Shown in pieces: positions 8,798 through 16,695 of a stretch of DNA of 54,087 nucleotides; the first letter of the stretch is position 1, and the number at the start of each line of letters is the position of its first letter. A model generated the notes under the pieces. It was not told the DNA's origin, did no database searches, and was given only the letters and a program-made list of their open reading frames with translations. Origin of the DNA: CAVQBP01 sp964448105 (GTDB lineage: Bacteria > Bacteroidota > Ignavibacteria > Ignavibacteriales > Ignavibacteriaceae); assembly GCA_964448105.1 (NCBI GenBank), contig CAYUVK010000023.1:1-54087 (forward strand), given 5' to 3'. Position numbers and translations under genes: made by a program.

Positions 8798-10361
8798 ATG
8801 AATGCATTTATAGTAAATTGTAAACCTAATAATTGGGAAGCTTGTAATAAATATACAATCTTTGGTTTAAAGGAAGGTATACGCTTTCCTCCCTTAACTA
8901 AAGGTGATTTAATACTATTTAGAATAAGTGGTCCAAATTATGGCGTAAAAGCTTTGTGGTATTTTGAATATGCTAAAAAAATAATAGACCAAAGCAAATT
9001 TCCATTATCCGATGCTAACTATGTTTGGATTCTAAATTGCAAAAAAATAATAACTTTTAAACAACATTTTAGTGAAGATTTTCAGACTTCTTCAAAAAAA
9101 TCATCAAAAATTGCAGAATTATATGCCGGTGGAATTCAGAGAGCAATTGTTGAAATTAAAGAACCACAGTTAAAAGATTATATTCTAAATATTCTTAAAG
9201 AATGTGCAGATGAATTAAATATTAGTTCTAATTATTTAGGTGAAGATGTAAATGTAAATGTATTTCTACAAAAAATTTTAACTCAGCTTGGAGTAACCGC
9301 ACCTTATCCCAAGATAGAAAAGAATGAAATTGTTGAACCTATTTTAAAACAGCAAGAATATAAGGATAAACCAACTGTAGAACAGAAGGAAGATGTAAAT
9401 GAATCTATTGTTGAACAACTGGAAGTTGTAGATAAATCTATTGTAGAACAGCAGGCAGAAGTAGATGAATCTATTGTAGAGCATCAGGAAGATTTTGATG
9501 AATCTATTATAGAACATCAGAAAGAAGTAGATGAGTTTATATTAGAACATCAGGAAGAAGTAGAAGAATCTATTGTAGAACATCAGGAAAATGTAGAAAA
9601 ACCTGTTGTAGAACATCAGGAAGAAGTAGAAGAATCTATTGTAGAACATCAGGAAAATGTAGANNNNNNNNNNNNNNNNNNNNNNNNNNNNNNNNNNNNN
9701 NNNNNNNNNNNNNNNNNNNNNNNNNNNNNNNNNNNNNNNNNNNNNNNNNNNNNNNNNNNNNNNACATCAGGAAGAAGTAGAAGAATCTATTGTAGAACAT
9801 CAGGAAAATGTAGAAAAATCTGTTGTAGAACATCAGAAAGAAGTAGATGAGTCTGTTGTAGAACATCAGAAAGAAGTAGATGAGTCTATTGTAGAACATC
9901 AGAAAAATGTAGAAAAACCTGTTGTAGAACATCAGGAAGAAGTAGATGAATCTATTGTTAAACAGCCGGGAGCTTTAGATAAATCTGAGAATGAAGTACC
10001 TTCCAAAAGTTCGAAACAATCTCTATATGAAACAATTGGAGAAAGAATTAATCTACCTATTTTAAACTACGCTCCTTTGAATGAAAGAGGTGTTATATTA
10101 TTATTTGGTCATTACCTGCAGGATCTTGGTATTTCTCATATAGAAGAGATAAGAGAAGGTTTTCCGGATGCGATTGCAGTGCGCTCTATTGGAAATGGAA
10201 AATATCAAAGGGTTCGTATAGAATTTGAATACAAAAGTAGTTCTTTTTTAAAAGATGGTCATGACAAAAATGAATGTGACTTAATTGTGTGTTGGAAGCA
10301 TGACTGGGATAGTTGTCCAATTGAAGTTATAGAATTAAGTACAGTTTTATTTGATAAATGA
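8798..10361 (+). CDS. EVE-like domain / 11-residue repeats / PD-(D/E)xK-like protein, interrupted by an assembly gap
   Basis: I read this as one gene broken by 100 Ns. The frame before the gap (starting ATG 8798) and the frame after it (ending TGA 10361) differ only because the N run is a placeholder length, and the same repeat is read on both sides. Residues 1-120 resemble an EVE (PUA/YTH-fold) domain: CKPNNWEAC, then TKGDLILFRISG, then a YP/FP-like strand, features used by family members to flip out modified bases. A short helical region and 11-residue repeats (VEHQEEVEESI type) follow. The last 100 or so residues hold FPD, IEFEYKSS, HGHD-like GHDKNECDLIVCW and EVIEL, which resembles an uncharacterised restriction-endonuclease-like domain (D, then E-x-E/K, then CDLIVCW strand). 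The architecture suggests a modification-dependent nuclease. No partner methylase is adjacent. The fold assignments are by eye. Confidence 0.65.
9377..9956 (+). repeat. 33-bp (11-codon) tandem repeat inside the EVE-like gene
   Basis: At least nine units precede the gap and six follow it. The unit has a consensus of V-E-H-Q-x-x-V-(D/E)-(E/K)-(S/P)-(I/V). Outer units are diverged and units next to the gap are nearly identical, the usual pattern of an array that grows and homogenises from the middle. The repeats are acidic and predicted helical, so they probably form a long spacer between two folded domains. Confidence 0.9.
9664..9763. other. Assembly gap (100 N)
   Basis: Exactly 100 Ns, the customary placeholder for a gap of unknown size, lie in the most uniform part of the 33-bp repeat. 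The true length is unknown, so the reading-frame change across it carries no meaning. Confidence 0.95.
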
Positions 10362-10626
10362 TTTGAAAATCTCTTTAAACCAAAAAGTTCATCTTTGTCA
10401 TGGAGAAAGATGTTAGTTAATAAAATCAAGCGGACTCTTCTTTTTTATTTCAACAGCCTTGACACTCCAGTGTAAATAATTTCCCCTTCTTCAAAATTGT
10501 GCCCCAGATTACTGATGTTTTTTAATTTTATATTTATATAAAACTCAATGGAAAAATTAAAAAAAACTTTCTACATCTGTTATTTTATTTAAGAATAATC
10601 TAAGAATTAAAACCGCGGAGGTAATT

Positions 10627-11016
10627 ATGAATAGACAGCAGGTAATTGATGACATAAAAGAAACATTGGGGAAAGTCCCTGGTTTTATACAGAGCTTACC
10701 CGACGATACTCTAGAACAAGAATGGGGATTATTTAAGAGATTTGAGATTCAAGAAACTTCAATACCGCCCAAATACCGGGAACTTATGGGATTAACAGCA
10801 GCATCAACATTACATTGCTGGTATTGTGCAAATTTTCATAAAGCTATGGCTGAAATGCATGGGGCTTCCGAAAAGGAAATTCAGGAAGCTATTCATTTAG
10901 GTAAATTTACAAATGGATGGAGTACCTATTTGAATGGAATGCTATACGATAGAGATAAATTTATGAAAGAGCTGCATGACATCGGCGAATATGTAATACA
11001 TGCACATTCAAATTAA
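10627..11016 (+). CDS. Carboxymuconolactone decarboxylase family (AhpD-like) protein
   Basis: This is a 129-residue all-helical cytoplasmic protein with the CMD signature: C64-W-Y-C67 followed by H71 (CWYCANFHKAMAEMHGAS). In AhpD-type members the CxxC pair and the histidine form a peroxidase/disulfide-reductase centre, so a thiol redox role is likely rather than lactone decarboxylation. It is preceded by a strong GCGGAGGT ribosome binding site, one of the clearest in the window, six nucleotides before the ATG. It appears monocistronic, with about 265 bp of spacer before it and 475 after. No AhpC or lipoyl partner is nearby, so the reductant and substrate are unknown. Confidence 0.85.
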   Translation: MNRQQVIDDIKETLGKVPGFIQSLPDDTLEQEWGLFKRFEIQETSIPPKYRELMGLTAASTLHCWYCANFHKAMAEMHGASEKEIQEAIHLGKFTNGWSTYLNGMLYDRDKFMKELHDIGEYVIHAHSN

Positions 11017-11491
11017 TTAAATATTTAAAACAACAGTGTAGAAAGTTAAATATAAAATAACAAACGGGAGAAAAATTATTCTTTATCAGGAAAAATTCGC
11101 TTACTTACTGACTAAGCGTTAAAATTTCTGTCCAAAAATTACCTTGCCATGATAATAGAAGAAAACTATGCAAAGCGAGATCTATCCAGCTCATAATAAA
11201 TCGGTAATATTTTAAGAGCTTTCATCACCTAAATTCAATCAAAGGTTAAATAATCCTTTGTCTTAAAGTTTCGCTTTATAATTTCCCCATTATATGTAAA
11301 GACGTAAAAAAATCTCATTCCATATGACATTATAAAATTTATTTGATAAATTCATTTTATAATTAAGTTTGAAGCATTAAGTTCACTGCTGTATAATCCG
11401 GATTCATAAATTTTTTCCTAAATATTTATGCTATAAATTTTAGCAAGATTAAAAACATCAGTTTATAGATATTATCAGATAATCAATCAAT
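11017..11491. other. Intergenic, AT-rich, no gene seen
   Basis: There are 475 bases without a credible ORF. A small 6-bp hairpin (CGCTTA/TAAGCG, 11098-11118) lies near the start but has no U-tract, so it is not a convincing terminator. Confidence 0.45.
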
Positions 11492-12862
11492 ATGTGGAAT
11501 TTTAATAAGAATAAATTCATGATTTCGATGGGAAAGTTTTACCGGGAGAGAATAAATGCTCCTCTGGTTATAAATGTTATATTGTGTCTTATATATGCAG
11601 GGATCAAAATTATTAACACAGAAAACATAATACACAATGTTCAAAAATCTGATGACACAGTTGTATATGTGGGAATGGCCTCTCATCCAATTTTTAGTTC
11701 AGCATTTTTAGCGGGAGCTCGACCTTTTACAGTTCCATTAATATATAAATTATTTGATTCAAATTTTTTTCTGATAGCTTTTGCCCAAACTATTTTCTCA
11801 ATATTATGCTGGAGCTTCTTAGCATTTCAGCTGAGAAAAGTAATCCAATCGGTTTGGCTTAAAGAAGCGGCTTTTATATTAATATTTTTGTTTAGCTTAA
11901 GTGAAAATATTATTGGATGGGACACGGTAATGTTAAGCGAGTCTATTTCTATTTCTTTTATGGCTCTCTTTCTTGCAGGCTGGCTCTGGATTTTGAATGG
12001 ATGGAAATGGCAAAAACTAATATTTTTAATAGTTGCTGCTTTTTTCTGGGTATTCAGCCGCGAAACCAACGCCTGGATCATTTTAATTATAGGCGGAATA
12101 ACTGCGGTGATCGGAATCTGGAAAAGAGCAAACTGGCGATATTTTATTTTTACAGGAATATTCTTCCTATTTTTTGCAGCTAATGAAGTTTCCTCTAATT
12201 TAGGGCATCGATGGACATTTCCTTTTCTAAATGTATTAACTCAACGAATATTACCGGATAAACAGAATACTGCTTTTTTCTCCGAATATGGTATGCCTAT
12301 TACACCTGCTCTTGTTCGTATGTCGGGAAAATGGGCGAGTAGTGAAAACCGGGCATTCTTTAAGGATTCTGCTTTAGAAAATTTTCGCAAGTGGTTATAC
12401 AGCAATGGGAAATCGACTTATATTCACTGGCTGCTTTCAAGACCATACAAGTCACTTAAAGAACCGGTAGCTAATATTAAAGGATTACTTTCATTTAAGG
12501 GAAAAGTCTACTATACCAGTGGATTCTCACCTGTTCTTCCAGCTGTGGTAGAAAGTATTATCTATCCTAATGACCATTTAACTTTTGTGGTTTTATTATT
12601 GTGTTTTGTAAGCATTATAGTTTTTAGTTTGACTATTGTGGCAAAGGCTTATAGATATAATTCTGTTTGGATTGTGCTTCTTTCTATGATTCTACTGATT
12701 TATCCCCATGCATTTTTAGTCTGGCATGGTGATGCAATGGAAATTGGACGACATTCATTACAGCTTGGAATTCAATTCTTTCTTTGTACATGGATGGTTA
12801 TTCTGTTTACAGGGGATTATATTCTTAATGCTAAATCAAAAAGCAAATTTGGTACGATTTGA
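11492..12862 (+). CDS. Multi-spanning membrane protein, GT-C glycosyltransferase-like
   Basis: The 456 residues hold roughly ten hydrophobic segments, starting at about residue 25 and resuming at about 85. A larger hydrophilic section (about 250-345) sits between the middle and last helices. An early loop (DTVVYVGMASHPIFSSAF) and a late GRHSLQLGIQ segment, where Arg-His follows an acidic DAMEIG, recall the polytopic lipid-linked sugar transferases (GT-C fold), as does the FSRETNAW segment near residue 190. No family can be named from the sequence alone. Start is ATG without an obvious ribosome binding site. It is flanked by spacer and by a decayed type IX sorting domain, consistent with an accessory region. 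Confidence 0.6.
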   Translation: MWNFNKNKFMISMGKFYRERINAPLVINVILCLIYAGIKIINTENIIHNVQKSDDTVVYVGMASHPIFSSAFLAGARPFTVPLIYKLFDSNFFLIAFAQTIFSILCWSFLAFQLRKVIQSVWLKEAAFILIFLFSLSENIIGWDTVMLSESISISFMALFLAGWLWILNGWKWQKLIFLIVAAFFWVFSRETNAWIILIIGGITAVIGIWKRANWRYFIFTGIFFLFFAANEVSSNLGHRWTFPFLNVLTQRILPDKQNTAFFSEYGMPITPALVRMSGKWASSENRAFFKDSALENFRKWLYSNGKSTYIHWLLSRPYKSLKEPVANIKGLLSFKGKVYYTSGFSPVLPAVVESIIYPNDHLTFVVLLLCFVSIIVFSLTIVAKAYRYNSVWIVLLSMILLIYPHAFLVWHGDAMEIGRHSLQLGIQFFLCTWMVILFTGDYILNAKSKSKFGTI

Positions 12863-12941
12863 ATCTCTTCGTATTAAAAATGCTAACCTTCAAGGTTACG
12901 GCTTTTTTAACGATGGGCAAACCTCAAAAGTTGTCTATATA

Positions 12942-13151
12942 CTACTTCAACATCTTCCTTATGCTTTTAAAGCTTCCGTTCATGTAATTTGTTTTTATAC
13001 TGTTCAGGTAAATCCCGCTGCTTAATTCAAATGGCAGTCTTGAAATATTAAAGTTTATTTTGTGAGAAACTGAATTCTGGTCGCTAATGAATAGATCTTT
13101 TTTTCTCCGTCCGAGAATATCATACAAAGTTATTTTAAGGAACAAACAAGT
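12942..13151 (-). pseudogene. Remnant of a type IX C-terminal sorting domain
   Basis: On the minus strand about 70 codons read as the end of a type A sorting domain: LYDILGRRKKDL, then ISRLPFELSSGIYLNS, then a basic KSIRKMLK tail before the stop at 12942. A stop codon (13152-13154) lies directly upstream in the same frame and no start or body of a secreted protein is present. The cargo gene has therefore been deleted or has decayed, leaving only its secretion signal. Confidence 0.7.
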
Positions 13152-13208
13152 TCATTCTTCTGTCTAATTACTTGTTAATCTTTAATAAAAAACAGGAGGG
13201 TGAACAAA

Positions 13209-13556
13209 ATGAAAAATAAGTTTACCACAAATTATTTTTTCTTTGTTCTCGTATTTCTTTCCATATCATTGATTTCTTTTCCGATTAAAGCTCAGGATAA
13301 AAGCAAAGATGATGAAATATCCAAATTACATGATAAAATTGAGATGCTGGGAAAAAAAATGCAGAATCAGGCGAATGAAATAAACAATCTGAAAAAAGAA
13401 GTTGAAAATATGAAAAAAAGAAAACCGATGTTAGCTGTTCCCGATTTGAAAAATGAGAATAATCTTCGAAAAGGGAAACGTTTTGAATTTAATGGCCAGG
13501 TATATTATATGGTTCCATTAAATACCGATAATAAGAAAAACAACAATGATAAATGA
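13209..13556 (+). CDS. Small secreted or periplasmic coiled-coil protein
   Basis: I place the start at ATG 13209 (115 residues) because GGAGGG at 13195-13200 is then eight bases away. An in-frame GTG at 13200 overlaps that site and is unlikely. Residues 1-29 are a signal peptide ending IKAQ. Residues 35-68 form a heptad-rich coiled coil (LHDKIEMLGKKMQNQA). The C-terminal part has a FEFNGQVYYMVPL motif and a Lys/Asn-rich tail. No domain name can be given. A role as an envelope-associated oligomeric protein is inferred only from the signal peptide and coiled coil. Confidence 0.7.
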   Translation: MKNKFTTNYFFFVLVFLSISLISFPIKAQDKSKDDEISKLHDKIEMLGKKMQNQANEINNLKKEVENMKKRKPMLAVPDLKNENNLRKGKRFEFNGQVYYMVPLNTDNKKNNNDK

Positions 13557-13827
13557 GAAGCAGGGCAGAAATTCTAATATAACAGCGTATATGTGCCAGT
13601 CACAATGTTCCAATCACTTAATAGTGACCGACTCATTCGGCATATTTATATATGTTACTTTGGTAACACCATGGGTTGTATAATGATTAAATAAGCTTTA
13701 GGTTTGATTTTTAATTAAAGAAGTTTTTAGAAAAATTACTCAGGTTTTGGGTGATTGATTACTGCTCTAAGGTCTCATTCTATAAAGCCTTTGGGATAGT
13801 TTAAATAATTTTTAGCGCAAAAAATAA

Positions 13828-14445
13828 ATGCTCTTTTTTCCAATTGAATACTGGCTGGCAAAATATAGTTACCTCGCCATTTATGTTCTGCTTACAACAG
13901 GAATCTTAGGTTTGCCCGTCCCGGATGAAACTCTTCTCACTTTATTAGGCTATTTAGTTAGCAAGAAAGAATTAGTATTAATTCCGACAATAACAGTTGC
14001 ATTTTTAGGAAGTGCTTCGGGTATAACTGTAAGTTATCTTTTGGGAAGATTGTTTGGGATATTTGCTCTAAAGAAAGCGGGCAGGTTCTTGCACATCTCT
14101 GAAAAGAATCTTGAAAAAGGGGAGCTCTGGTTTGAAAAGTTAGGTAAATGGACTTTGACCTTCGGATATTTTATTCCTGGTGTAAGGCATATTGTGGCAA
14201 TTATTGCTGGTTCGACAAAATTAAAAATCCACATATTTATAATTTATGCATATGCCGGTGCACTTGCCTGGTCTATTACCTTTATACTTTTAGGATATTA
14301 TACTGGTGAAAAGTGGGAACCAATTTTTGATAAAATCCAGAAACATCTATTATTAGCCGGAACTTTAATTGTTATTTTAATTCTTGCTTACGGTATAATA
14401 CAATATTTAATAAAGAAGAGAAAGAAAATATCCAATAATGGATAA
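13828..14445 (+). CDS. DedA family membrane protein
   Basis: This is a 205-residue inner-membrane protein of the DedA/VTT (SNARE-associated) family, members of which act in undecaprenyl-phosphate or phospholipid flipping and envelope homeostasis. Visible marks are the early re-entrant loop LGLPVPDETLL, the GSASGITVSYLLGRLFG segment, the signature FGYFIPGVRHIVAIIAG with its proline-glycine-arginine core, and four to five hydrophobic segments with a basic C-terminus (KKRKKI). It ends 13 nt before a strong bidirectional terminator and is convergent with the BON protein gene. Its promoter must lie in the 270-bp spacer after 13556, which holds an imperfect inverted repeat (13589-13645) of unknown meaning. 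Confidence 0.9.
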   Translation: MLFFPIEYWLAKYSYLAIYVLLTTGILGLPVPDETLLTLLGYLVSKKELVLIPTITVAFLGSASGITVSYLLGRLFGIFALKKAGRFLHISEKNLEKGELWFEKLGKWTLTFGYFIPGVRHIVAIIAGSTKLKIHIFIIYAYAGALAWSITFILLGYYTGEKWEPIFDKIQKHLLLAGTLIVILILAYGIIQYLIKKRKKISNNG

Positions 14446-14457
14446 TTAAAATGAACA

Positions 14458-14507
14458 ATACACAACAAACAACACATGATGGTTAAAGTATGTTGTTTGT
14501 TGTGTAT
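14458..14507. terminator. Bidirectional terminator-like hairpin
   Basis: Arms of 19 nt (14458-14476 and 14489-14507) pair at 18 of 19 positions with a 12-nt loop, and CAAAAAATC follows on the plus strand. It sits exactly between the convergent DedA and BON genes (ending 14445 and 14515), so it probably terminates both. Confidence 0.8.
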
Positions 14508-14514
14508 CAAAAAA

Positions 14515-15258
14515 TCAGAAATATAATTCAGGTTCCACGGTTAGATTATCAATTACTCCTTTTATTCCTAGAACCGGGTAGAAATTCTTTTCAATATCAT
14601 ATTTATCCGATAATCCCGGAACTTCACCCGAAATAGTTGCTATTCCATCTTTAACAGTGATATTGATATTTTTTGCAAGCGGGAAATGTTTAGTTATTAT
14701 TTCATTTAGAATGATTTGAAGATTTGCATCGCTGGTTTGAGCATTAGGAGATAAGACTTTAATATTATTTATTAATGCAACTGCACCTTTCTGCCAGGAA
14801 GCTATTGTTTCTGCCATTTCTTTTTCCCTGTAATAACTTACAGTTCCATCCAGGGTTATTGTTCCATTATTCACACTAACCTTTATCCTATCCGGTTCCA
14901 TAATAGATGAAGCATCTTCTAATGATATTACCGTATTTTGTTCAATCATTTTATCGGGCAGTGTTTCGGTATTAACATTTAGAAGATCTTTTATATCTTT
15001 AACGCCGGGTACCCTTGAAACAATATCAAAAATTCTAAACTTATCATACAAGGTATTAACATCTCCTTTTATAGTAACTATACCGTTTTGGACGGATACA
15101 TCAAATTGATCCGGGTAATACCGGCTTATATGATCAAGAACTTTGTCTTTTAATTGATTGCCGGTTTCAGCCTTAACAGTTGAAGCAGAAATCAATAAAA
15201 CAGCAGATAATAATAGAATGAAAATATTGGCTTTATTTTTATATTTTATACTTTGCAT
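14515..15258 (-). CDS. Exported triple-BON-domain protein
   Basis: The 247 residues begin with a signal peptide (to about residue 30, STVKAE) and then carry three BON domains at roughly 35-100, 105-170 and 175-245. Each has the D/N-G-x-(V/I)-T-(L/I)-x-G signature (QNGIVTIKGDV, NNGTITLDGTV, KDGIATISGEV). BON proteins such as OsmY sit in the periplasm and bind membranes or help fold outer-membrane proteins under stress. A GGAGG ribosome binding site is followed by AAAAGATG. It is the last gene of the response-regulator side of this locus, downstream of the M50 protease, and has its own candidate regulator box at 15315-15332. It ends at a strong terminator. Confidence 0.88.
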   Translation of the reverse strand: MQSIKYKNKANIFILLLSAVLLISASTVKAETGNQLKDKVLDHISRYYPDQFDVSVQNGIVTIKGDVNTLYDKFRIFDIVSRVPGVKDIKDLLNVNTETLPDKMIEQNTVISLEDASSIMEPDRIKVSVNNGTITLDGTVSYYREKEMAETIASWQKGAVALINNIKVLSPNAQTSDANLQIILNEIITKHFPLAKNINITVKDGIATISGEVPGLSDKYDIEKNFYPVLGIKGVIDNLTVEPELYF

Positions 15259-15314
15259 CTTTTCCTCCGGGAATTATTTCAAAATATTAACTGTAACAAA
15301 ATTTATTAAAAGAA

Positions 15315-15332
15315 ATGAAGATAATATGAAGA
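15315..15332 (-). promoter_or_regulatory. Candidate OmpR-type tandem heptamer box upstream of the BON gene
   Basis: Plus-strand ATGAAGA-TAAT-ATGAAGA (minus strand TCTTCAT twice, 11-bp period) lies 57-74 nt before the BON start codon. Winged-helix regulators of the OmpR family bind such direct repeats spaced one helical turn apart. Two similar boxes precede the response regulator and HtrA operons in this window. Confidence 0.5.
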
Positions 15333-15438
15333 CTTCCCTTGTTCTGATGCATAATTTCATTTTGTTTATTTAAATCACAGGTCAGGTTTTTATTAAATAG
15401 GTAAATATTTATTAAGAAAAGATATAATAAAACTAAGC

Positions 15439-16566
15439 TTAGGTCTTAACCGTATCCTTTAGATGTTTTATTTCCTCAATGAAACTAATTACATTGTCCC
15501 TGCTGAAGATTCCTTCAACTTTACCGTTTTTAAGAACAGGCAATTGGTTCACTCCTTCTGAATTCAACTTATTCATTGCATCCCACAGCTCAGTGTCGGT
15601 TGATGTCTTTTCAGCATCGGAAAGTGGAATCATTACATCTTCGACAGAAGTTGTATCCCATTGATCTTTAGAGACTATATTAAATCTGTGCAGTGTAACA
15701 AGCCCAATTATTTCATCATCTTTTTTTACAAAAAGAGCCCTTCTGTTAATGCCTAAAAAATGGTTGTCGACAATCTCCTGCAATGTTGAATCATTATTCA
15801 CTATGCCATAATCCTGGCTCATTGCTTCGTAAACTTTGTGCCCGGTTAGAAGGTCGTGAACATTCTGCTCCCGTAGCTGAGAAACTGCAGCATTATCGAG
15901 AAACCATCCGATAAAAGCAATCCATAATCCATTTATTACATTTCCGCCGAAAATCTGAATGACACCGAAAAAGATGAATGTAAATCCGAATAACCTGCCT
16001 GCAGCAGCAGCAATGTTAGTAGCTTTCTTAAAATTTTTAGTAATGCCCCATACAATTGCTCTTAAAACTCTTCCTCCGTCTAACGGGAATCCCGGGATTA
16101 AATTAAAGATTGCCAAAACAAAATTTATGAAAGCCATATATTCAAATAGTGCAGTCAGTAAAAAAATATTCAAACCTTTTTCTAAAATGAAAAAAATCCC
16201 GGCTAACAAAATGCTCACAATTGGTCCGGCTAATGCTATCCAGAACTCTGAAGAAGCTTTAGGCGGTTCGCCGTTAATTTCAGAGATTCCTCCGAAGATG
16301 AACAAATTAATTTCTTTAACTTTTATCTTGTATCTAATTGCAACAATTGAGTGTGCAAGTTCATGAATTAAAACACTTCCAAAAAGAAAAATTGATGTTA
16401 ATGCACCGATTCCCCAGTATTCAATTTCATTCCAATTTTTATATTCATTTGGATAATAATTGGTAGCTAATACCCACGTTAAGAGGAAGAATATTAGAAA
16501 CCATGAATAGTCTAAGCCAACAGGTATCCCAAAGATCTTTCCTAATAGTATATGATTTTTTTTCAT
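15439..16566 (-). CDS. Site-2 protease family (M50) membrane metalloprotease with CBS pair
   Basis: The 375 residues contain the zinc-binding HELAH motif (about residues 68-72, in LIHELAHSIVAIRYK) and the second metal ligand in NLIPGFPLDGGR (about 155-166). Several membrane segments surround them, and a cytoplasmic C-terminal pair of CBS domains (about 240-365) follows, with ALFVKKDDEIIGLVTLHRF and LPVLKNGKVEGIFSRDN. This is the SpoIVFB/Rip-like group of intramembrane proteases that cut membrane-bound regulators. CBS domains usually sense adenine nucleotides. It lies downstream of a two-component pair and upstream of the BON protein on the same strand, so a role in envelope signalling is likely but its substrate is unknown. 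Confidence 0.92.
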   Translation of the reverse strand: MKKNHILLGKIFGIPVGLDYSWFLIFFLLTWVLATNYYPNEYKNWNEIEYWGIGALTSIFLFGSVLIHELAHSIVAIRYKIKVKEINLFIFGGISEINGEPPKASSEFWIALAGPIVSILLAGIFFILEKGLNIFLLTALFEYMAFINFVLAIFNLIPGFPLDGGRVLRAIVWGITKNFKKATNIAAAAGRLFGFTFIFFGVIQIFGGNVINGLWIAFIGWFLDNAAVSQLREQNVHDLLTGHKVYEAMSQDYGIVNNDSTLQEIVDNHFLGINRRALFVKKDDEIIGLVTLHRFNIVSKDQWDTTSVEDVMIPLSDAEKTSTDTELWDAMNKLNSEGVNQLPVLKNGKVEGIFSRDNVISFIEEIKHLKDTVKT

Positions 16567-16695
16567 TTTATTCTCGCTTATCTTCTTGGTAAGAAAAGTA
16601 ACATATGAAAATGAAAAAATGATGAAGGAAAGGGGAGGGGAAGTCTATGATTGTATGATTAAATGGATGAATAATTGAATGGAGATTTGCGGTAA

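Noticed and set aside
9664..9932. A frameshift or two separate genes across the N run
   Set aside because: The frame change is produced by the arbitrary 100-N placeholder. Both sides encode the same repeat and the C-terminal part has no start of its own.
9377..9956. Regular 33-bp repeats could look like a CRISPR array
   Set aside because: There are no unique spacers. Units abut directly, stay in frame and encode an 11-residue repeat inside a larger gene.
10440..10530. Minus-strand stretch of about 25 codons that reads like the end of a protein
   Set aside because: Too short, no start, and no family recognised, so a gene remnant cannot be supported.
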